12,623 bases of DNA from CAYZXU01 sp964482535 (GTDB taxonomy: Bacteria > Desulfobacterota > Desulfobacteria > Desulfobacterales > BuS5), in the NCBI GenBank assembly GCA_964482535.1, contig CAYZXU010000072.1, forward strand, positions 1 to 12,623. The letters are read 5' to 3'. The translations under genes were made by a program, and so were the position numbers. Every line of letters begins with the position of its first letter. Within the stretch, counting starts at the first letter, position 1. Shown piece by piece: positions 1 to 5,204 of the stretch. The notes beneath the pieces are model-generated. The model did not search any database. It had not been told where the DNA came from and worked only from the letters and a program-made list of their open reading frames with translations.

Positions 1-4
1 GAAC

Positions 5-12
5 GCTCATAA
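5..12. promoter_or_regulatory. Possible half of a second operator, cut by the window edge
   Basis: The eight bases GCTCATAA are exactly the reverse complement of TTATGAGC, the left half of the palindrome at 98-117. If this is the right half of a similar 20-bp site, the other half lies just outside the window. The two site centres would then be about 105 bp apart. An 8-base match in AT-rich DNA can occur by chance (two others lie inside genes), so this is tentative. Confidence 0.3.
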
Positions 13-23
13 TCTACTGTCCA

Positions 24-54
24 ATTGATCTCGACTTTTTACGAGACCATCAAT
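24..54. other. Imperfect inverted repeat, function unknown
   Basis: ATTGATCTCG at 24-33 can pair with CGAG (42-45) and ATCAAT (49-54), leaving ACC bulged and an 8-base loop containing five Ts. No T-tract follows, so it is not a normal intrinsic terminator for + strand transcription. It could belong to the end of a gene lying left of the window. No gene is visible in 1-127. Confidence 0.2.
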
Positions 55-63
55 CATTAATTC

Positions 64-92
64 TTGACAAAATTCAAACCAATCCTTATTTT
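64..92 (+). promoter_or_regulatory. Probable sigma-70 promoter for the DUF134/NifX/Mrp cluster
   Basis: A perfect -35 hexamer TTGACA (64-69) is followed, after a 17-bp spacer, by the -10-like hexamer TATTTT (87-92; 4 of 6 consensus bases). Transcription would start near 98-100, inside the palindrome at 98-117, about 30 nt before the DUF134 start codon. The weak -10 box leaves room for regulation. Confidence 0.55.
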
Positions 93-97
93 AATAA

Positions 98-117
98 TTA
101 TGAGCATATTCTCATAA
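98..117. promoter_or_regulatory. Operator-like 20-bp near-palindrome upstream of DUF134 gene
   Basis: TTATGAG (98-104) and CTCATAA (111-117) are perfect inverted repeats around a 6-bp centre. Over all 20 bases only one pair (105/110) is mismatched. The site lies between the predicted -10 box and the ribosome binding site AAAGG (116-120), so it would cover the transcription start. The first gene encodes a helix-turn-helix protein, so autoregulation by that protein is the simplest reading. That link is inferred. An RNA hairpin near the start codon is the alternative. Confidence 0.55.
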
Positions 118-127
118 AGGTGAATAC

Positions 128-526
128 ATGGTCAGACCTCAAAAAAATAGAATCGTTACCTGTAATCCCGGAGTGAACTATTTTAAGCCGAGAGGCATAC
201 CCATGATGGATTTATCTGAAGTTCAACTTACAGTTGATGAAAGTGAAGCCCTGAGACTATCTGATCTTCTGGACATGTCCCATGAGGAAGCAGGTAAAAA
301 AATGGGGGTTTCCAGGGCAACATTCGGCAGAATTATTCAAAAGGCGCATAAAGTTGTTGCAGATGCTATTATTAACGGGAAAGCCATAAATATTGAAGGC
401 GGGAACTATGAGATAGCAGGCAGGACAAAACAAAATACTTGCTGCAAATGCAGTCACAACTGGGAGGAGCCTGAAGAATCCGACAAGCCGGCACTATGCC
501 CTTTATGTAAAAATAAAAATCTTTAG
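128..526 (+). CDS. DUF134 (UPF0251) helix-turn-helix protein with C-terminal zinc-ribbon-like cysteines
   Basis: This 132-residue protein belongs to the DUF134/UPF0251 family. Members carry a sigma-70 region 4-like helix-turn-helix and are thought to bind DNA; none is well characterised to my knowledge. The start is supported by the family's N-terminal RPxKxRxV pattern at residues 3-10 and by AAAGG at 116-120. Residues 37-43 (DESEALR) and the helix-turn-helix at about 51-70 (EEAGKKMGVSRATFGRII) are the family core. The C-terminus has C105, C106, C108 and then C124-x2-C127, a likely metal-binding knuckle. It is first in a cluster with NifX-like and Mrp genes, a common setting for this family in anaerobes. 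I infer that it is the local regulator, acting at the palindrome 98-117. It could instead control other metal-cofactor genes elsewhere. Confidence 0.88.
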   Translation: MVRPQKNRIVTCNPGVNYFKPRGIPMMDLSEVQLTVDESEALRLSDLLDMSHEEAGKKMGVSRATFGRIIQKAHKVVADAIINGKAINIEGGNYEIAGRTKQNTCCKCSHNWEEPEESDKPALCPLCKNKNL

Positions 527-581
527 GGTTCGCTCTAAAATAAATTTATATTTTAATTAAACCATATAAGGATTAATAATT

Positions 582-944
582 ATGAAAATCGCCGTTACAG
601 CAACAGGAAAAGATATGGATTCAGCAATAGATCCGCGTTTTGGAAGAGCAGCTTATTTTATTATAGTGGACTCTGAAACAATGGATTTTAAGCTTGTCGA
701 AAATACACAGAATTTAAACCTTCCCCAGGGAGCCGGGATACAGGCCGGAAAAACAATAATCGAAAATAATGTAGAGTTGCTTATCACCGGCAATTGTGGT
801 CCCAAGGCTTTTAAAGTGTTGCAAAGTGCGGACATTAAAATTATTATAGGAGTCGGCGGTCTGGTAAAAGATGCGGTTGAGCAATATAAAAAAGGTGAAT
901 TAAAACCTACTGATGCCGCTAATGTGGAAGGTCACTGGGCTTAA
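582..944 (+). CDS. NifX/orange-protein-family cofactor-binding protein (copy 1)
   Basis: This is a 120-residue single-domain protein of the dinitrogenase iron-molybdenum cofactor biosynthesis family (NifX, NafY C-terminal, NifB C-terminal and the orange protein ORP). These small alpha/beta RNase H-like domains carry or shield metal-sulfur clusters. The fold signature is visible: start MKIAV, FGRAAYFIIVD near 20-30, NLPQGAGIQAG near 47-57, and a late GVGGLVKDAV segment. AAGGA at 568-572 precedes the ATG by 9 nt. No nif structural genes are in view, so a nitrogenase role is not supported. An ORP-like role with the following Mrp ATPase is more plausible (inference). It lacks the HFGHC motif seen in copy 2, so the two copies probably bind metal differently. 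Its last codons lie inside a 15-bp tandem repeat. Confidence 0.85.
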   Translation: MKIAVTATGKDMDSAIDPRFGRAAYFIIVDSETMDFKLVENTQNLNLPQGAGIQAGKTIIENNVELLITGNCGPKAFKVLQSADIKIIIGVGGLVKDAVEQYKKGELKPTDAANVEGHWA

Positions 945-979
945 TATATCTGGTCTTAATATATCTGGGCTTAATATAT
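935..979. repeat. Three tandem copies of a 15-bp unit over the end of the first NifX-like gene
   Basis: The unit CTGGGCTTAATATAT occurs at 935-949 and 965-979, with one base changed in the middle copy (950-964, CTGGTCTTAATATAT). The gene's stop codon TAA (942-944) lies in the first copy. Because 15 is a multiple of three, the same frame meets TAA again at 957 and 972. In the Mrp frame the unit reads LNISG repeatedly, which creates a spurious upstream extension of the Mrp ORF. Copy number may vary by replication slippage. Confidence 0.9.
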
Positions 980-1029
980 ATAATAATTCTAAAAAACAGA
1001 AGAACCAACTAATACTGGAGATAAGAGTA

Positions 1030-1875
1030 ATGGGAGAATGCAATAGCAGCGATTGCAGCGCTGCAAAACAAAAAGAAGCGCAAGATCAGCAGGATGTTTC
1101 CATTAAGGAATCGTTGGCAAAAATAAAAAACAAGTTGATTGTTATGAGCGGCAAGGGCGGCGTGGGCAAAACCAGCGTTTCTGTAAATCTGTCCATAGCT
1201 TTGTCAAAACTGGGTTATAAGGTAGGGCTTATGGATGTTGACCTGCATGGCCCTGACGTGCCAAGGATGCTGGGGCTTAAAGATATGCTGGGGCTGAGTG
1301 AAAATCGGAAGCTTGAACCCATAAAATATTCGGACAACCTTGCTGCGGTTTCCATAGAGTCCCTTTCACCTAATAAAGATGACGCAATAATATGGAGAGG
1401 GCCGATTAAACATTCTGCAATTAAACAGTTTATCGGTGATGTGGAATGGAATGACCTTGATTTTCTTATTATCGATTCTCCGCCAGGAACAGGTGATGAG
1501 CCATTATCAGTCGCCCAGACTATCCCTGATGCAAAAGCGATTATAGTTACAACTCCCCAGGAGGTTGCCCTTGCTGATGTAAGAAAATCAATAAATTTTT
1601 GCAAAACCGTTAAAATGGATATCGTCGGTCTGGTTGAAAATATGAGCGGCTTAACATGCCCTCACTGCAATAAACATATTGATATTTTTGGATCAGGCGG
1701 GGGTGAAAAAACAAGCAGCGCCATGGGGGTTAATTTTTTAGGAAAAGTTCCTTTTGACCTTAATGTTGTGCAGTGTGGTGATTCAGGCACATCCTTTCAG
1801 GACAAATATACAGACTCCCCTGTAACAAAGGCGCTTGGAGATATTGCAGCAAAACTGCTTGAATATGTAAAATAA
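1030..1875 (+). CDS. Mrp/Nbp35-family P-loop ATPase, Fe-S cluster carrier
   Basis: This 281-residue protein is an Mrp/ApbC/Nbp35 ATPase, a homodimeric scaffold or carrier that transfers iron-sulfur clusters in the cytoplasm. It has the deviant Walker A motif GKGGVGKTS at residues 41-49, a switch I region VDLHGPDVPRMLG near 69-80, Walker B DFLIIDSPPGTGDEP starting near 144, and the metal-binding C210-P-H-C213 pair. Two more cysteines (C4, C9) sit at the N-terminus, as in Nbp35-like members. I chose the ATG at 1030 because GGAG (1017-1020) precedes it at normal distance and it gives the family N-terminus. An in-frame ATG at 913 would add 39 residues read from the end of the previous gene and the tandem repeat, with no family likeness. 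Flanking NifX-like genes suggest these are its client or partner proteins, as in the ORP systems of Desulfovibrio. Confidence 0.92.
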   Translation: MGECNSSDCSAAKQKEAQDQQDVSIKESLAKIKNKLIVMSGKGGVGKTSVSVNLSIALSKLGYKVGLMDVDLHGPDVPRMLGLKDMLGLSENRKLEPIKYSDNLAAVSIESLSPNKDDAIIWRGPIKHSAIKQFIGDVEWNDLDFLIIDSPPGTGDEPLSVAQTIPDAKAIIVTTPQEVALADVRKSINFCKTVKMDIVGLVENMSGLTCPHCNKHIDIFGSGGGEKTSSAMGVNFLGKVPFDLNVVQCGDSGTSFQDKYTDSPVTKALGDIAAKLLEYVK

Positions 1876-1877
1876 AT

Positions 1878-1894
1878 GTTTGCCAAAGGCAAAC
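1878..1894. other. Short intercistronic hairpin
   Basis: GTTTGCC (1878-1884) pairs perfectly with GGCAAAC (1888-1894) around an AAA loop, just after the Mrp stop codon. No U-tract follows (CCTGTTATA), so termination is unlikely. It may be an mRNA-end stabiliser or a partial expression divider between mrp and the second NifX-like gene. Confidence 0.45.
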
Positions 1895-1931
1895 CCTGTT
1901 ATATTAAATAAATTATAAGGAGAACTATATA

Positions 1932-2264
1932 ATGAAGTTCGCAATACCCATGGCAGAAGGAAAACTCACAGCTCATTTCGGACACTGCAAGGAATTTGCC
2001 ATTCTTGATGTTGAAAATAATGAAATAAAAAACAAAGAGATGCTGGTGCCTCCCCCACATGAACCAGGCGTACTGCCGGCATGGCTTGGTAAACTTGGAG
2101 CCAATGTAATTATTGCAGGCGGAATGGGACAAAAAGCCATCACCCTTTTCAATGAACAAGGGATTAAAGTTGTTACAGGCGCTCCTTCTCTTGAGCCTGA
2201 AGCCCTGATAAAACATTATCTTGAAGATTCCCTTATTTCAGGTGACAACCTCTGCGATCATTAA
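1932..2264 (+). CDS. NifX/orange-protein-family cofactor-binding protein (copy 2)
   Basis: This 110-residue protein is of the same NifX/ORP family as the product of 582-944, but in a divergent subgroup. It carries HFGHCKEFAIL at residues 15-25, with H15, H18 and C19 as likely metal or cluster ligands. A proline/histidine run (VPPPHEPG) sits near residue 40, and the glycine-rich AGGMGQKA segment typical of the family follows. AAGGAG at 1917-1922 is a strong ribosome binding site 9 nt before the ATG. The gene lies between mrp and the hydrolase gene, with only 5 nt to the latter, so the two are surely co-transcribed. The likely role is carriage or transient storage of a metal-sulfur cluster. A nitrogenase-specific role cannot be argued from this window. 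Confidence 0.85.
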   Translation: MKFAIPMAEGKLTAHFGHCKEFAILDVENNEIKNKEMLVPPPHEPGVLPAWLGKLGANVIIAGGMGQKAITLFNEQGIKVVTGAPSLEPEALIKHYLEDSLISGDNLCDH

Positions 2265-2269
2265 ATTTT

Positions 2270-3103
2270 ATGAATTTTAAAGTAACAACTCTTGTGGAAA
2301 ATTCGGTTTGCATGGGCAAGGGGCTCATTGGTGAACACGGGATTTCATTCTTGATTGAAACAAATAACAAGAGAAAAATTTTATTCGATACAGGTCAGGG
2401 GAAAGCTCTTTTTAATAATGCAAAACTCCTTGGGCTGGATTTGAATAAAATCGACACTGTGGCATTGAGCCACGGTCATTATGACCATACAGGGGGCATA
2501 AAAGGGCTTATTGAGTATAACAAAAATTTTAAGCTTATTGCTCATCCTGATATATTTGCTCATAAACTTGCAATCAAAAATAACGAAGAAAGATATATTG
2601 GCGCCCCCTTTAATAAAGATTTTCTTGAAAAAGCAAAGATTAATCTGCAGATAAGCAGAAAACCTGTTGAAATTGCCGACGGTATTATAACAACAGGTGA
2701 AATACCCATGCAAACCGGGTTTGAGGCAATTGAATCAGTCTTTTATATAAAAGAAAAAAAACAAAACGTGCCTGACCCGCTTGCAGATGACAGTTCTCTT
2801 ATTCTTGATACTGAAAAAGGTCTTGTTGTTTTGCTTGGCTGCTGTCACAGGGGTTTGATCAATACCTTGAAACATGTCATCAATTTAACAGGAAACAAAA
2901 AAATATATGCCATAATGGGCGGTCTTCATCTTGGTCAGGCATCGGATATGAAGTTAAAACAAATCATAAACTGGTTGCGCGAATTTGACGTCAAAAGGAT
3001 AGGTGTAAGTCACTGCACAGGCATGCCTGCCACCCTTGCCTTTTTTAATGGTTTGCCTAAAAGGGTTTTTTTGAATACAACAGGCTGTGGGGAGATATTT
3101 TGA
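2270..3103 (+). CDS. MBL-fold metallo-hydrolase, dihydropterin-aminobenzene-phosphate synthase-like
   Basis: This 277-residue protein is of the metallo-beta-lactamase superfamily. The HxHxDH signature is at H68, H70, D72, H73 (SHGHYDHTGG). The later elements DPLADDSSLI, GCCHRGLINT, GGLHLG and GVSHCTGMPA match the subgroup often annotated as 7,8-dihydropterin-6-methyl-4-(ribofuranosyl)aminobenzene-5'-phosphate synthase (archaeal MJ0301-like). Most such annotations are by homology only, and the substrate is unknown here. It starts 5 nt after the preceding stop codon with no clear Shine-Dalgarno of its own, so translational coupling to the NifX-like gene is likely. Its presence next to NifX/Mrp genes recurs in anaerobes. 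A pterin or cluster-related role is only a guess. Confidence 0.85.
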   Translation: MNFKVTTLVENSVCMGKGLIGEHGISFLIETNNKRKILFDTGQGKALFNNAKLLGLDLNKIDTVALSHGHYDHTGGIKGLIEYNKNFKLIAHPDIFAHKLAIKNNEERYIGAPFNKDFLEKAKINLQISRKPVEIADGIITTGEIPMQTGFEAIESVFYIKEKKQNVPDPLADDSSLILDTEKGLVVLLGCCHRGLINTLKHVINLTGNKKIYAIMGGLHLGQASDMKLKQIINWLREFDVKRIGVSHCTGMPATLAFFNGLPKRVFLNTTGCGEIF

Positions 3104-3192
3104 GGAAAGCAAAAAAACAGACAGTATGCCAAATTGAGGAATTTTATAAAAAAGTCCATAAAAAGCTTGACAATATTTTTAATGGCTATTAA
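3100..3192 (+). CDS. Possible 30-residue coupled small protein
   Basis: A TTG start at 3100 overlaps the hydrolase stop (TTGA) and opens a 30-codon frame ending TAA at 3190-3192. GGGGAG at 3089-3094 is a strong ribosome binding site 5 nt upstream. The predicted peptide is basic and probably helical, with segments KAKKQTVCQIEEFYKKV and HKKLDNIFNGY, and has one cysteine. I recognise no family. It could also be the remains of a longer gene, since the ilv promoter -35 box lies in its 3' end. Confidence 0.33.
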   Translation: MRKAKKQTVCQIEEFYKKVHKKLDNIFNGY

Positions 3193-3196
3193 TAAA
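3167..3196 (+). promoter_or_regulatory. Probable promoter of the ilv leader and operon
   Basis: TTGACA (3167-3172) is a perfect -35 box. AATAAA (3191-3196; 4 of 6 consensus) follows at an 18-bp spacer; TAATAA at 17 bp is an alternative -10. Transcription would begin near 3203, about 18 nt before the leader-peptide ATG. The only space between the terminator and ilvD is 38 nt and holds no credible promoter. Transcription of ilvD must therefore pass the terminator from here or from further upstream. Confidence 0.6.
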
Positions 3197-3220
3197 AATT
3201 GTTCAATTCAGAAATTTATA

Positions 3221-3325
3221 ATGAAAAAAATCATAGCAATTTTAAACCTGTTTAGTCTTGGCGGCAGACTTGTGCCTGTCGGTCTAATGGTCGGGATACT
3301 TATCTCAACCAAATTTAAGGCCTGA
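3221..3325 (+). CDS. ilv operon leader peptide rich in Ile, Leu and Val
   Basis: This 34-residue peptide contains 5 Ile (4, 5, 7, 26, 28), 6 Leu (8, 10, 13, 17, 22, 27) and 3 Val (18, 20, 24). That is 14 of 34, in a position where a leader peptide is expected: downstream of a promoter and upstream of a terminator in front of ilvD. Key clusters are KKIIAILNL at 2-10 and LMVGILIS at 22-29. Its stop codon (3323-3325) lies inside the predicted antiterminator arm. A ribosome finishing the peptide would mask that arm, while one stalled at codons 26-28 (3296-3304) would leave it free. The weak point is the ribosome binding site: only AGAAA (3210-3214) is present. The composition alone could also fit a one-helix membrane peptide. 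In-frame upstream starts (TTG 3134, ATG 3182) lie before the predicted transcription start. Confidence 0.65.
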   Translation: MKKIIAILNLFSLGGRLVPVGLMVGILISTKFKA

Positions 3326-3333
3326 TAATGGTT
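3307..3333 (+). promoter_or_regulatory. Weak leader hairpin competing with the antiterminator
   Basis: AACCA (3307-3311) can pair with TGGTT (3329-3333) around the last leader codons, with a possible two-pair extension inside. It overlaps the antiterminator arm 3322-3331 and could serve as the pause hairpin (segments 1:2) of a classical attenuator. The stem is short, so this is tentative. Confidence 0.3.
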
Positions 3334-3376
3334 TAATTTTGTTCTAATTCATATAAAATAAAAAATCCGTTATCAG
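3322..3376 (+). promoter_or_regulatory. Predicted antiterminator of the ilv attenuator
   Basis: CTGATAATGG (3322-3331) pairs with CCGTTATCAG (3367-3376): ten consecutive pairs, one of them a U-G wobble, around a 35-nt A/U-rich loop. The right arm is the 5' strand of the terminator stem, so the two structures exclude each other. CCTGATAA occurs twice, at the leader stop codon (3321-3328) and in the terminator 3' arm (3382-3389), as expected of competing arms. Pairing is read directly from sequence; function is inferred from the trp/ilv attenuation model. Confidence 0.65.
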
Positions 3377-3401
3377 CCTGACCTGATAACGGATTTTTTT
3401 T
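3360..3401 (+). terminator. Strong intrinsic terminator acting as ilv attenuator
   Basis: Positions 3360-3376 pair perfectly with 3383-3399 (17 bp including the flanking A/U pairs; core ATCCGTTATCAG) around the 6-nt loop CCTGAC. The 3' side runs into eight Ts (3394-3401). It ends 38 nt before the ilvD ATG. It may also end read-through from the upstream cluster, and the A-run on the left gives some activity in the other direction. Confidence 0.9.
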
Positions 3402-3439
3402 CTTGAACAAAGAAAACAGCTAAGGGAGCCAAGGAGATA

Positions 3440-5125
3440 ATGAAAAGCGATAATGCAAAAAAAGGCATAGAAAGAGCACCCCACCGCAGCCTGTTTAAGG
3501 CCATGGGATATACTAATACTGAAATAAAGAACCCGCTCATAGGTATTGCCAATTCCGCAAACGCCATAATACCAGGTCATATCCATTTAAACAGGATAAC
3601 CGAAGCTGTGAAAGCCGGGGTTTATATGGCAGGAGGCACACCCATCGAATTCGGTACCATCGGTGTATGTGACGGTATTGCCATGAATCATGTGGGCATG
3701 AAATACTCCCTTGCAAGCAGGGAACTGATTGCCGATTCAATAGAGGTAATGGCCACTGCCCACGCATTTGATGCCATGGTAATGGTGACAAATTGTGACA
3801 AGATAGTTCCTGGGATGCTTATGGCAGCAGCAAGGCTTGATCTCCCCACGATCATAATCAGCGGGGGGCCAATGCTGGCTGGAGATCGCCCCAAAAAAAA
3901 AGATGGCAAAGGTAAAAAAACTGAAAAAATAGATCTGATTACAGTTTTTGAAGCTGTTGGGGCAGTGCTTTCAGGAAAAATGACCGAAGAAGAGCTAAGC
4001 TTAATTGAAGATGCCGCATGCCCCACATGCGGCTCATGCGCCGGCATGTTTACTGCCAACTCCATGAACTGCCTTACAGAGGCCATAGGCATGGGGCTTC
4101 CGGGCAACGGCACAATTCCGGCTGTAATGTCAGCTCGTATCCGTTTGGCCAAAAAAGCAGGAATGCAGATAATGAAGCTTCTTGAAGATGGAATAACTCC
4201 AGGCAAAATATTAACAAAAAAGGCTTTCAGAAATGCCCTGGCAGTTGATATGGCCCTTGGATGTTCAACAAATACCGTGCTTCATCTTGCGGCTGTTGCA
4301 AAAGAAGCCAATGTACACATAAACCTTGATCTTATTAATGAAATAAGCAAAAATACACCGCATCTGTCTTCCCTCAGCCCGGGAGGAATTCATCATATAG
4401 AAGATTTAAATTCAGCCGGCGGAATCCAGGCTGTGTTAAGTGAGCTGTCCGGCGCTGGACTTATTAATACTGAATGTATTACTGTTACGGGAAAAAGCGT
4501 AGGAGAAAACATAAGCCAAATATCGGTTTTAGATACTGATATTATAAGACCAATTGCAAACCCCTATCATAAACAGGGAGGTTTGGCTGTTCTTTTTGGC
4601 AATCTTGCGCCTGATGGATGCGTGGTAAAGCAGTCGGCGGTTTTGGATGAAATGATGTGCCATGAAGGACCTGCGAGGGTATTTGATTCAGAAGAAGAAG
4701 CAAGTAATGCTATTATGACAAAAAAAATTAAAAAAGGGGATGTCATTGTAATCCGTTATGAAGGGCCCATGGGAGGACCCGGAATGAGAGAGATGCTGAC
4801 CCCCACTTCAGCCATTGCCGGCATGAACTTGGACGCGCATGTGGCACTTATTACTGACGGACGTTTTTCAGGAGGCACAAGGGGAGCAGCAATAGGCCAT
4901 ATATCACCTGAAGCCATGCAGGGGGGAGTTATAGCGATTATCAAAGAAGGCGATATAATTGAAATTAACATCCCTGACAAAAAAATCAATTTAAAACTCC
5001 CTGAAGAAAAGATAAAGGAAAGGCTTGCCGCATGGACTCCTCCTGAACCAAAAATAACCCACGGCTATATGGCGAGGTATGCGAAAATGGTTTCATCCGC
5101 CAGCCAGGGAGCTGTGGTAGCTTAG
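3440..5125 (+). CDS. ilvD: Dihydroxy-acid dehydratase
   Basis: IlvD removes water from 2,3-dihydroxyisovalerate and 2,3-dihydroxy-3-methylvalerate to give the 2-keto acids of valine/leucine and isoleucine. The protein is 561 residues, normal for the family. Visible hallmarks are PGHIHL (45-50), [17 protein letters not shown] (75-91), [11 protein letters not shown] with C119, [11 protein letters not shown] (194-204) with C194/C197/C200, and later [11 protein letters not shown] and [10 protein letters not shown]. The first position often holds cysteine in [2Fe-2S] members but is Gly46 here, as in E. coli IlvD. This favours an oxygen-sensitive [4Fe-4S] enzyme, fitting an anaerobe. A lysine-rich insert sits at about 152-163. 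Two purine-rich stretches, AAGGGAG (3422-3428) and AAGGAG (3431-3436), precede the ATG. It is the first structural gene after the attenuator. Confidence 0.97.
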   Translation: MKSDNAKKGIERAPHRSLFKAMGYTNTEIKNPLIGIANSANAIIPGHIHLNRITEAVKAGVYMAGGTPIEFGTIGVCDGIAMNHVGMKYSLASRELIADSIEVMATAHAFDAMVMVTNCDKIVPGMLMAAARLDLPTIIISGGPMLAGDRPKKKDGKGKKTEKIDLITVFEAVGAVLSGKMTEEELSLIEDAACPTCGSCAGMFTANSMNCLTEAIGMGLPGNGTIPAVMSARIRLAKKAGMQIMKLLEDGITPGKILTKKAFRNALAVDMALGCSTNTVLHLAAVAKEANVHINLDLINEISKNTPHLSSLSPGGIHHIEDLNSAGGIQAVLSELSGAGLINTECITVTGKSVGENISQISVLDTDIIRPIANPYHKQGGLAVLFGNLAPDGCVVKQSAVLDEMMCHEGPARVFDSEEEASNAIMTKKIKKGDVIVIRYEGPMGGPGMREMLTPTSAIAGMNLDAHVALITDGRFSGGTRGAAIGHISPEAMQGGVIAIIKEGDIIEINIPDKKINLKLPEEKIKERLAAWTPPEPKITHGYMARYAKMVSSASQGAVVA

Positions 5126-5204
5126 AGGATTAAAATTTGAGACTGACGCAGAGATCGGGCAAAATGGGACGTTTTAAAATCGGCTCAACAAGGGAGGTTT
5201 AATT

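Noticed and set aside
935..979. Tandem repeats as a CRISPR array
   Set aside because: The units are directly adjacent with no spacers and are too short; this is a simple tandem repeat.
913..1029. In-frame upstream ATG at 913 extending the Mrp protein by 39 residues
   Set aside because: The extension is read from the end of the NifX-like gene and the tandem repeat, has no family likeness, and the ATG at 1030 has its own GGAG.
1142..1149. TTATGAGC matching the DUF134 operator half-site
   Set aside because: It encodes the VMSG part of the Walker A region of Mrp and has no inverted partner.
582..2264. Nitrogen-fixation (nif) operon
   Set aside because: NifX-family domains are widespread in anaerobes, and no nifHDK, nifB or nifE/N genes occur in the window.
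2558..2565. GCTCATAA matching the operator half-site
   Set aside because: It lies within the hydrolase coding region and the left half does not match, so chance is likely.
3134..3220. TTG-started 63-residue ORF including the leader peptide
   Set aside because: No ribosome binding site precedes the TTG, and the predicted promoter lies inside the extension, so only the ATG at 3221 suits the transcript.
3203..3439. T-box riboswitch for the ilv operon
   Set aside because: The leader is too short and lacks the conserved T-box sequence and specifier stem. The Ile/Leu/Val-rich ORF explains the region better.
3688..4206. Long minus-strand frame of 172 codons inside ilvD
   Set aside because: It is the antisense shadow of a confidently assigned gene, with no family likeness or start signal.
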